From the NCBI GenBank assembly GCA_002171575.2, contig NHEI02000047.1, forward strand, positions 10,884-23,447: a stretch of 12,564 bases of DNA, given 5' to 3'. Below, piece by piece: positions 6,744 to 12,564 of the stretch. Both the position numbers and the translations under genes were made by a program. The notes below the pieces were generated by a model, which was given only the letters and a program-made list of their open reading frames with translations, was not told the DNA's origin and searched no databases. Origin of the DNA: Flavobacteriaceae bacterium TMED81 (GTDB taxonomy: Bacteria; Bacteroidota; Bacteroidia; Flavobacteriales; Flavobacteriaceae). The stretch's first letter is position 1, and every line of letters begins with the position of its first letter.

Positions 6744-7715
6744 TTAAAACTCCCGATCAATTACATAAGAGGCCAGTTTTTGCAAACTATCCTTGGCGTC
6801 GGAAGCCGGAAATGAATCCAAAATCAGATTTGCCTCTTGTTGGAATTCATGCATTTTATGGATTGCATAATCCAATCCGCCATTGGTTTTGACAAATGCA
6901 ATTACTTCTTTTACTTTCTTTTTGTTCGTGTTGTACTTTTTTAAATTTCGCTTCAGCCACCTTCGCTCCGATGGACTTGCCTGTTGCATGGTGTAAATCA
7001 AAGGTAAGGTCATTTTGCGTTCACGGATATCGATCCCTGTTGGCTTTCCAATACGTTGTTTGCCATAGTCAAATAAATCGTCTTTAATCTGGAATGCCAT
7101 TCCAATTTTTTCACCGAACATGCGCATTTTTTCCACCTCCGCCTCAGAGCTCTCAATAGAACAAGCGCCCAAAGCACAACAGGATGCGATAAGCGTAGCG
7201 GTTTTTTTTCGAATGACTTCATAATAAACCTCTTCCGTAATGTCAAGACTTCTGGCTTTTTCGATTTGCAATAACTCCCCTTCACTCATTTCGCGCACAG
7301 CAGTTGAAATAATCTCAAGCAAATCGAAGTCTTTATTGTCGATGCAAAGCAAGAGTCCTTTAGATAGCAAGTAGTCTCCTACCAAAACAGCAATTTTATT
7401 TTTCCACAGGGCATTGATTGAGAAAAACCCGCGACGCTTATCGCTCTCATCGACCACATCGTCATGAACCAAAGTCGCGGTGTGGATCAATTCGATTACG
7501 GATGCTGCTCGGTAGGTGCGCTCATTGGTTTTTCCCAGCAACTTTGCGGTAAGAAAAACAAACATTGGACGCATCTGTTTTCCTTTGCGATTGACAATAT
7601 AATGCGTGATTCGGTTTAACAAGGCAACTTTGGAAGACATTGCGTTGGAAAATCTTCCTTCGAAGAGTTCCATTTCCTCGCGTATGGGGCGCTTGAGTTG
7701 CTCAGTGATTTTCAT
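6744..7715 (-). CDS. Polyprenyl diphosphate synthase (long-chain, trans type)
   Basis: This enzyme condenses isopentenyl diphosphate onto allylic diphosphates to make a long prenyl chain, in this group probably the menaquinone side chain. The 323-residue protein has the substrate-binding GKQMRP (45-50), the first Asp-rich motif DDVVD (85-89) within LVHDDVVDESDKRRG, and the second Asp-rich motif DDLFD (212-216). Small residues (Ala80, Thr81) before the first motif fit long-chain synthases, but exact chain length cannot be read from sequence. The ATG at 7715 is chosen over an upstream TTG at 7751. It begins MKITEQLKRPI like its relatives, and the TTG would sit inside the promoter and overlap the rlmN end. 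It has its own promoter at 7722-7752 and precedes dnaG by 40 bp. The octaprenyl (ispB) label often used for the family is not certain here. Confidence 0.93.
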   Translation of the reverse strand: MKITEQLKRPIREEMELFEGRFSNAMSSKVALLNRITHYIVNRKGKQMRPMFVFLTAKLLGKTNERTYRAASVIELIHTATLVHDDVVDESDKRRGFFSINALWKNKIAVLVGDYLLSKGLLLCIDNKDFDLLEIISTAVREMSEGELLQIEKARSLDITEEVYYEVIRKKTATLIASCCALGACSIESSEAEVEKMRMFGEKIGMAFQIKDDLFDYGKQRIGKPTGIDIRERKMTLPLIYTMQQASPSERRWLKRNLKKYNTNKKKVKEVIAFVKTNGGLDYAIHKMHEFQQEANLILDSFPASDAKDSLQKLASYVIDREF

Positions 7716-7721
7716 TCGATT

Positions 7722-7752
7722 TAAATATACAATTTCACTCGATATTGTCAAA
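7722..7752 (-). promoter_or_regulatory. Promoter of the polyprenyl synthase gene (TTTG-N19-TATATTTA)
   Basis: On the minus strand TTTG (7752-7749) and TATATTTA (7729-7722) are separated by exactly 19 nt, the classic Bacteroides spacing. The -7 box differs from TAnnTTTG only in its last base. The -33 element overlaps the rlmN stop codon. The -7 box ends only 6 bp before the ATG at 7715, so the transcript would be leaderless or nearly so. Confidence 0.55.
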
Positions 7753-8815
7753 CATCTTGACCTTGGGAGAATTCATTGTTCTTATTTGCCAGCTGACCGC
7801 AGGCAGCATCGATGTCCTTTCCCCGCGAGCGTCGTACAGTAACTGAAATTCGATTGTTTTCCAATGCAGTTGTATATGCCGTTATCGCCTCTGGCCTTGC
7901 TTGTACAAACTGGTCATCTCCAATAGCATTGTATTCAATTAAGTTTACTTTCGACGGCACCTGCTTACAATAGGCAACAAGTGCATCAATGTCCACTTGT
8001 TTGTCATTGATGTCTTTCCATACTACCACCTCAAAAGTAACTTGGCTTTTTGTTTTTTTATACCAGTACTTTAGTGCTTCCAATAGCTGATCAAGCGGAA
8101 AGGTCTTGGTAAACGGCATCAGTCGATTTCGTGTTTCTTCGATTGCTGAGTGAAGAGAAACTGCCAATTTAAATCTTGGGTTCTGATCTGAAATCTCTCG
8201 AATAATCTTGATGATTCCAGAAGTTGATACCGTAATTCGTTTGGGTGACATTCCTAAGCCGTCAGGAGAAGTAATTTTTTCAATTGCAGTCAGGGTATTC
8301 TTGTAGTTCATCAAAGGTTCGCCCATTCCCATAAAGACGATATTGGTCAGTGGACGATTGTAATACAATTGGCTTTGTTTATCAATTTCCACGACCTGGT
8401 CATAAATCTCATCTGGATTGAGATTCCGCATTCGTTTGAGTTTGGCAGTCGCGCAAAAATGACAGTCCAAGCTACATCCAACCTGACTCGAAACACAAGC
8501 CGTAGAACGTGTGTCAGTAGGAATCAATACAGATTCTACGAGATATCCGTCATGAAGGCGAATGGCATTTTTGATCGTGCCATCATCACTTCGTTGCAAT
8601 TGGTCAACCGCAATATGGTTGATTACAAAATGATCTTCTAAAAGCGAGCGATGTGACTTTGATAAATTGGTCATTCCCAAAAAGTCATGGGATCCCTTAC
8701 TCCAAAGCCATTCATAAACCTGATTCCCTTTGAAAGCAGGGAGTGAGTGAGAGGTGAAAAAACGACGCAATTCGTCCAAGGTCAAGGCACGAATATCACG
8801 ACGTGCTTTCTCCAT
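7748..8815 (-). CDS. rlmN: Dual-specificity rRNA/tRNA (adenine-C2) methyltransferase RlmN
   Basis: RlmN is a radical-SAM enzyme that methylates C2 of A2503 in 23S rRNA and of A37 in some tRNAs. The 355-residue protein holds the iron-sulfur cluster motif CSLDCHFC (Cys114, Cys118, Cys121). It also has the SAM-binding GMGEPLMNY and a C-terminal DAACGQL, whose Cys339 corresponds to the methyl-carrying Cys of the family. The RRSRGKDIDAACGQL ending is diagnostic of RlmN/Cfr-type proteins. Housekeeping context and the queA neighbour favour RlmN over the resistance enzyme Cfr. The ATG at 8815 lies 2 bp after the queA stop, so the pair is very probably one transcript with coupled translation. Both act on RNA modification. 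Confidence 0.96.
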   Translation of the reverse strand: MEKARRDIRALTLDELRRFFTSHSLPAFKGNQVYEWLWSKGSHDFLGMTNLSKSHRSLLEDHFVINHIAVDQLQRSDDGTIKNAIRLHDGYLVESVLIPTDTRSTACVSSQVGCSLDCHFCATAKLKRMRNLNPDEIYDQVVEIDKQSQLYYNRPLTNIVFMGMGEPLMNYKNTLTAIEKITSPDGLGMSPKRITVSTSGIIKIIREISDQNPRFKLAVSLHSAIEETRNRLMPFTKTFPLDQLLEALKYWYKKTKSQVTFEVVVWKDINDKQVDIDALVAYCKQVPSKVNLIEYNAIGDDQFVQARPEAITAYTTALENNRISVTVRRSRGKDIDAACGQLANKNNEFSQGQDV

Positions 8816-8817
8816 GA

Positions 8818-9867
8818 CTATATGATTAGCATCGCGTCACCGTAAGAATAGAAACGATATTTTTTCTTGACAGCTTCTTGGTACGCTTTTTTCACAAATT
8901 CGTGCCCAGCAAAAGCAGAAACCATCATCAAAAGAGTTGATTTTGGTAAATGAAAATTGGTAACCATGCTATCTGCAATGCTAAACTCATGAGGTGGAAA
9001 AATAAACTTATGCGTCCAACCCCGGTAGGTGTTGAGTGTTTTGCTTGAGGATACCGCACTTTCAAGTGCACGCATTGATGTAGTTCCTATGGAGCATATC
9101 CGATTTTTATTGCTCTTCGCATTGTTTACCATATCGGCAGCAATCTGATCGATATGCAGCTCTTCTGAATCCATTTTATGTTTGGACAAATCCTCCACTT
9201 CAACTGGATTGAAGGTGCCAAGTCCTACATGAAGTGTGATGTCAGCCATATCAACCCCTTTGATTTCGAGTCTTTTCAGAACGTGCTTTGAAAAATGGAG
9301 ACCAGCTGTTGGTGCTGCAACGGCACCTTCGCGTTTGGCATAAATTGTTTGGTAGCGTTCCCGATCAAATTCTTCCTCATCGCGTTTGATATACTTGGGA
9401 AGTGGTGTTTGACCCATCTCGTGCAGCTTTTCTCGAAAGGCTTCATAAGGGCCATCATATAAAAATCGAAGCGTTCGTCCACGGGAAGTCGTGTTGTCAA
9501 TAACTTCAGCGACCAAATCCTCACCCCCTCCAAAATAGAGCTTGTTTCCAATTCTTATTTTCCGAGCAGGATCAACAAGAACATCCCAAAGTCGTTGTGA
9601 TTGGTTCAGTTCACGGAGTAAAAAAACTTCTATTTTGGCTCCTGTCTTTTCCTTATTTCCAATCAAACGAGCTGGAAACACTTTGGTGTTGTTTCGAACC
9701 ATGATATCGCCTTCATCAAAATAATCAACGATATCTTTGAAATATTTATGTTCAATGGTTTCGGTTTCGCGGTGTAAAACCATGAGTTTTGACTCGTCTC
9801 GATGATCTGTAGGGTATTCCGCTAACAGATTATCTGGTAGATCAAAATTAAAGTTTGAAAGTTTCAT
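8818..9867 (-). CDS. queA: S-adenosylmethionine:tRNA ribosyltransferase-isomerase QueA
   Basis: QueA transfers and rearranges the ribosyl group of S-adenosylmethionine onto preQ1 at position 34 of tRNAs, giving epoxyqueuosine. The protein (349 residues) begins MKLSNFNFDLPDNLLAEYP and contains REGAVAAPTAGLHFS, HVGLGTFNPV, IGTTSMRALESA and TNFHLPKSTLLMMVSAFAG, all hallmarks of the family at the usual spacing and length. An upstream in-frame ATG at 9876 would add MYK. The ATG at 9867 is preferred because relatives start there and because the upstream ATG falls almost at the predicted transcription start. A good promoter lies just upstream, and rlmN follows after 2 bp. Confidence 0.96.
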   Translation of the reverse strand: MKLSNFNFDLPDNLLAEYPTDHRDESKLMVLHRETETIEHKYFKDIVDYFDEGDIMVRNNTKVFPARLIGNKEKTGAKIEVFLLRELNQSQRLWDVLVDPARKIRIGNKLYFGGGEDLVAEVIDNTTSRGRTLRFLYDGPYEAFREKLHEMGQTPLPKYIKRDEEEFDRERYQTIYAKREGAVAAPTAGLHFSKHVLKRLEIKGVDMADITLHVGLGTFNPVEVEDLSKHKMDSEELHIDQIAADMVNNAKSNKNRICSIGTTSMRALESAVSSSKTLNTYRGWTHKFIFPPHEFSIADSMVTNFHLPKSTLLMMVSAFAGHEFVKKAYQEAVKKKYRFYSYGDAMLII

Positions 9868-9884
9868 TTTATACATTAAGGCGG

Positions 9885-9916
9885 CAAATATACATTCTCA
9901 TTAGGGGGGTTGTCAA
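9885..9916 (-). promoter_or_regulatory. queA-rlmN promoter (TTG-N21-TATATTTG)
   Basis: Minus-strand TTG (9916-9914, within TTGACA) and a perfect -7 box TATATTTG (9892-9885) are spaced by 21 nt, within the Bacteroidota range. Transcription should start near 9880, giving a leader of only about 10-15 nt to the ATG at 9867. It lies in the 70-bp gap after aroA, in which I see no convincing terminator (only a 4-bp stem around 9926-9937). Confidence 0.7.
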
Positions 9917-9937
9917 GTTATTGAGCATGTTTTTACA

Positions 9938-11161
9938 TTATGACCCCAATGAATACCCATTCTTCTCTAAATCTTCCCAAAATCCTGGGTAGGATTTTGT
10001 GACGACATCTGCATCTTGTATTCTTATGGGAACCAACAAAGCCAAAGGGGCAAATGCCATCGCCATTCGGTGATCATGATAGGTTTCGATCAAAATATTG
10101 GGATGAATTGGCTTTGTGCGTTTTTGTAAATGCAAACTCTTATCTGTGATTTCGATTGTTGCCCCTAACTTTGTCAATTCGTTTTGCAAGGCAACCAATC
10201 GGTCTGTTTCTTTGATTTTCAGTGTGTGCAGTCCCGTTAAGTCGCAAGCGATTCCTAGCCCATAACAAGTGACCGCTATGGTTTGGGCAATATCTGGTGC
10301 ATCCGAAAGATCCAATTGTATTGGCTTAGAACCCAAGGCTTGCTTTTGCAGATAAAGTGTGTTGTTTTTGATCATAGACTTAACCCCCAACTGCTCGTAA
10401 ATGTCCATTAAGACTTTATCCCCTTGCAAGCTGTTTTCTTTATAGGTTGATAGTGTGATATCTGCCTCCTGGGCAAGTGCTACCATACTAAAATAGTACG
10501 AGGCCGAGCTCCAATCCGACTCAACATCATGGGTAGTTTGAGCAATGTCATTTTTGGGAAAAACCTGAACACGCTGTCCAGAGAAAGTAGCTTTAACGCC
10601 GATTTGATGCAAAAGAGAAAGTGTCATTTCGATATAGGGGACTGAAGTGATTTTACCTTCGAGATGAAGACACAATCCATCAGGTAAACTTGGAGCAATC
10701 AGCATCAATGCCGTGATATATTGGCTACTGATGTTGGCTGAAAGGCAAACCTCACTGGCAGTAAGCCGTTTTCCTTTAATCAACACTGGTGGGTACCCTT
10801 CATTTTTGAGATAGCTAATGTCCGCTCCGAGTTGGCGAAGCGCATCGACCAATATCCCTATTGGGCGTTCTTGCATACGCGGCGAACCCGTCAATGTTTT
10901 TTCTTGATTTTCTAAGCTAGAATAGTAAGCTGTCAAAAACCGCATACTGGTACCTGCATGACCGATATCCACCAAGTCGTTATCAGTTTCCAGTCCAGAC
11001 TTCATCGCAACGGTATCATCGGAATTTGATACGTTGGCAAGTGAAATCTGAGGGAATAGTGCCTTTAAAAGCAACATCCGGTTCGACTCGCTTTTTGACC
11101 CAGTAATCTGAATTTTTCCGTGTAAATTCCCCGATTGATGACGGAGTCTCAGATCCTTCAT
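9938..11161 (-). CDS. aroA: 3-phosphoshikimate 1-carboxyvinyltransferase (EPSP synthase)
   Basis: AroA joins phosphoenolpyruvate to shikimate 3-phosphate in the pathway to chorismate, which feeds aromatic amino acids and menaquinone. The 407-residue protein is slightly shorter than E. coli AroA (427). Visible motifs are GSKSESNR (21-28), GHAGTSMRF (67-75, with His where E. coli has Asn in NAGTAMR), TGSPRMQERP (91-100), SSQYITALML (145-154) and SDWSSASYY (215-223). By alignment in my head the catalytic residues are Asp290 (in SDAPDIAQT), Glu318 (in KETDR) and Lys389 (in TKSYPGF), matching E. coli Asp313, Glu341 and Lys411. DHRMAMA is also intact. It is ATGA-coupled to the mazG-like gene upstream. 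A separate promoter follows for queA. Confidence 0.96.
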   Translation of the reverse strand: MKDLRLRHQSGNLHGKIQITGSKSESNRMLLLKALFPQISLANVSNSDDTVAMKSGLETDNDLVDIGHAGTSMRFLTAYYSSLENQEKTLTGSPRMQERPIGILVDALRQLGADISYLKNEGYPPVLIKGKRLTASEVCLSANISSQYITALMLIAPSLPDGLCLHLEGKITSVPYIEMTLSLLHQIGVKATFSGQRVQVFPKNDIAQTTHDVESDWSSASYYFSMVALAQEADITLSTYKENSLQGDKVLMDIYEQLGVKSMIKNNTLYLQKQALGSKPIQLDLSDAPDIAQTIAVTCYGLGIACDLTGLHTLKIKETDRLVALQNELTKLGATIEITDKSLHLQKRTKPIHPNILIETYHDHRMAMAFAPLALLVPIRIQDADVVTKSYPGFWEDLEKNGYSLGS

Positions 11162-11487
11162 TGATTGATTTTAGGGTTGTTATGATGGCGATCGTGATCG
11201 CGTTTGGCTTTGAGTTCTAATTTTTTAGCAAATGCACTGGTCAAATCTACCCCAGTCTGATTGGCCAAACAGAGTACGACAAAAAGCACATCGGCGAGTT
11301 CCTCACCCAAATCTTTTTCTTTGTCGCTTTCTTTTTCAGATTGCTCACCATATCGGCGGGCAATGATTCGCGCAACTTCACCAACCTCCTCGGTCAATTG
11401 CGCCATATTGGTCAGTTCGTCAAAATAGCGAACCCCATGGTTTTTAATCCATTGATCAACCGCTTGTTGTGCATTGTCTATATTCAT
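11158..11487 (-). CDS. MazG-like nucleotide pyrophosphohydrolase
   Basis: This 109-residue cytoplasmic protein has the metal-binding pattern of the all-alpha MazG/dUTPase superfamily: EEVGE (33-37) and, after a polar loop, EELAD (62-66). Glu33/Glu34/Glu37 and Glu63/Asp66 are the likely magnesium ligands. Enzymes of this fold hydrolyse nucleoside triphosphates to monophosphate and pyrophosphate, often to clear non-canonical nucleotides. The exact substrate cannot be read from sequence. It is a single-domain short form, not the two-domain MazG of about 260 residues. The start overlaps the dtd stop by one base (TAATG) and its stop overlaps the aroA start (ATGA), so it sits in a tightly coupled operon. 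Confidence 0.88.
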   Translation of the reverse strand: MNIDNAQQAVDQWIKNHGVRYFDELTNMAQLTEEVGEVARIIARRYGEQSEKESDKEKDLGEELADVLFVVLCLANQTGVDLTSAFAKKLELKAKRDHDRHHNNPKINQ

Positions 11488-11939
11488 TATGCTTTATTTT
11501 TTGAATCTATCAAAATCGTGACTGGGCCATCATTGTGAAGCTCTACATCCATGATGGCGCCAAAAACGCCGGTGGCCACTGGTCTTCCAAGGGCCTTTTC
11601 GCACTGTTCCACAAAGCTGCGATACAAAGGTAAGGCAGTTTCTAGTTTGGCCGCCTCTATATAAGACGGTCGATTTCCTTTTTTGGTCAGCGCGTGAAGT
11701 GTAAACTGACTCACAATCAATACATCTCCATCTACGTCTTGTACAGAAAAATTCATCACATCGTTTGTATCGCTAAAAATACGGATTCCGAGTGTTTTTT
11801 TAACCAACCATGAGACATCCTCCAACTGGTCATCGTGAGTAATCCCCAAAAACACAAGAAGCCCTTTGGAAATCGAACCCACTAGCTCTCCATCGACTCG
11901 AACACTTGCTTTGCCAACACGTTGTATAACCACTCTCAT
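11487..11939 (-). CDS. dtd: D-aminoacyl-tRNA deacylase
   Basis: DTD removes D-amino acids (and mischarged glycine) from tRNAs. The 150-residue protein begins MRVVIQRVGKASVRVDGELV and contains the family signatures LIVSQFTLHA, GNRPSY and the near-C-terminal NDGPVTILID, whose Gly-Pro is the cross-subunit cis-proline motif. Length is typical (about 145-150). An upstream ATG at 11948 would add MGI. The ATG at 11939 is preferred because it matches the family start and makes an ATGA overlap with the rsgA stop. Together with mazG-like it forms a small quality-control block behind the ribosome GTPase gene. Confidence 0.96.
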   Translation of the reverse strand: MRVVIQRVGKASVRVDGELVGSISKGLLVFLGITHDDQLEDVSWLVKKTLGIRIFSDTNDVMNFSVQDVDGDVLIVSQFTLHALTKKGNRPSYIEAAKLETALPLYRSFVEQCEKALGRPVATGVFGAIMDVELHNDGPVTILIDSKNKA

Positions 11940-12564
11940 GATTCCCAAAAATCGGTTCGGTAATGTTGGTCATCCCCAGCAAGAATTTGGGTATAGCTTT
12001 TATATCGTGAACTCGCAATATCCCCTGACTCATCCGCCAATTTTACAGCACATTTTGGCTCGTCTATATGTAAACAGTCATTGAATTTACATTCGCTTTT
12101 TCGTTTAAAAAATTCAACAAAATAATCGCCCAACTCTTGTGGTAAAAATGTGATCATTCCAAATCCACGAATCCCCGGCGTATCGATGATTTTAGCCCCA
12201 AAATCCAACTCATGCAATTCGGCATGGGTTGTCGTGTGCTGACCTTGCTGGTGCTGATCCGAAATCGCTTTGGTTTTGATATTTAACTGCGGAGCCAAGG
12301 TGTTTACTAAAGTTGATTTTCCAACGCCACTATGCCCAGAAAGCATACAAGTTTTAGATGTCATAATGGATTTTATCTGATCAACATTAGTTCCATTGAG
12401 CGCTGAAATTTCAACACAATGATATCCGATATCCTCATAAACCTCCTTAAGCTGACGGAGTTCTTCCATTTCCTGTTTCGAGTAAGTGTCTTCCTTGTTG
12501 AACAATAAAACAACTTCAATTCCAAAGGCCTTAGCCGTTGCCAAAAATCGATCGATAAAAGCAG
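11936..12564 (-). CDS. rsgA: Ribosome small subunit-dependent GTPase RsgA (N-terminus off-window)
   Basis: RsgA is a circularly permuted GTPase that acts late in 30S subunit maturation. The visible 208 residues start in the GTPase domain with AFIDRFLATAKAFGIEVV and run to the stop; about 100 N-terminal residues (the OB-fold) lie beyond the right edge. The motif order shows the permutation: G4 NKED comes first, then G5 ISALNGTN, then the P-loop GHSGVGKST (around 12312-12341), the GQHTTTHAEL loop and G3 DTPGIRGFG. The C-terminal zinc knuckle C-x4-C-x-H-x5-C (around 12048-12091) is complete. A frame starting at a TTG near 12544 is only an internal Leu codon. It overlaps dtd by 4 bp (ATGA) and is the first visible gene of the leftward operon. 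Confidence 0.95.
   Translation of the reverse strand, partial: AFIDRFLATAKAFGIEVVLLFNKEDTYSKQEMEELRQLKEVYEDIGYHCVEISALNGTNVDQIKSIMTSKTCMLSGHSGVGKSTLVNTLAPQLNIKTKAISDQHQQGQHTTTHAELHELDFGAKIIDTPGIRGFGMITFLPQELGDYFVEFFKRKSECKFNDCLHIDEPKCAVKLADESGDIASSRYKSYTQILAGDDQHYRTDFWES

Noticed and set aside
7748..8815. Cfr-type antibiotic-resistance methyltransferase instead of RlmN
   Set aside because: Coupling with queA in a conserved housekeeping block and an ordinary RlmN N-terminus favour RlmN; nothing suggests transfer.
9926..9937. Small inverted repeat after the aroA stop as a terminator
   Set aside because: The stem is only about 4 bp and A/T-rich, and no T-run follows it on the minus strand.
11936..12544. 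rsgA as a complete 202-residue gene starting at 12544
   Set aside because: The codon there is TTG in the middle of the conserved FIDRFLATA motif; the frame stays open to the window edge, so the gene is cut by the window.

Overview
The window looks like a chromosomal housekeeping segment from a gliding member of the Bacteroidota, most likely the Flavobacteriia/Flavobacteriaceae. Four things point there: gldB and gldC sit between nadE and engB; several gene starts are preceded by the Bacteroidota-type -7 element TAnnTTTG; Shine-Dalgarno sequences are largely absent; and the DnaG, MraZ and AroA proteins have the flavobacterial style. From memory (not searched), this gene order is widely conserved in that family. 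I see no mobile elements, tRNA or rRNA genes, CRISPR arrays or signs of recent transfer.

Layout. At the left edge, mraZ (5' part only) runs leftward, presumably into the division/cell-wall cluster. Its promoter carries a perfect -7 box and three 10-bp direct repeats, which I read as the MraZ operator. Running rightward are an alpha/beta hydrolase gene and engB, a ribosome-assembly GTPase, 6 bp apart. Convergent to them are gldC and gldB (leftward, ATGA-coupled). Divergent from gldB is nadE (rightward), followed by a GTG-initiated NarL/LuxR-type response regulator whose expected phospho-acceptor Asp is Glu. From 4754 to the right edge every gene runs leftward. In transcription order these are rsgA (N-terminus off-window), dtd, mazG-like and aroA, with 4, 1 and 4 bp overlaps. 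Then come queA and rlmN (2 bp gap, own promoter), a long-chain polyprenyl diphosphate synthase with a promoter at the rlmN stop, and dnaG.

How the genes work together. Most are growth-linked functions: ribosome assembly (engB, rsgA), tRNA/rRNA quality and modification (dtd, queA, rlmN), replication priming (dnaG), NAD (nadE), aromatic precursors (aroA), quinone or lipid-carrier chains (polyprenyl synthase), nucleotide housecleaning (mazG-like), division control (mraZ) and gliding (gldB/gldC).

I did not find a convincing new multi-gene system. The points most worth a second look are the MraZ operator overlapping the mraZ promoter, the degenerate receiver domain of the regulator, the loss of all four zinc ligands in DnaG together with its probable TTG start, and the compact promoters with very short or no leaders. 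Several start codons given here were moved downstream of the longest possible frame, on family resemblance and promoter position.
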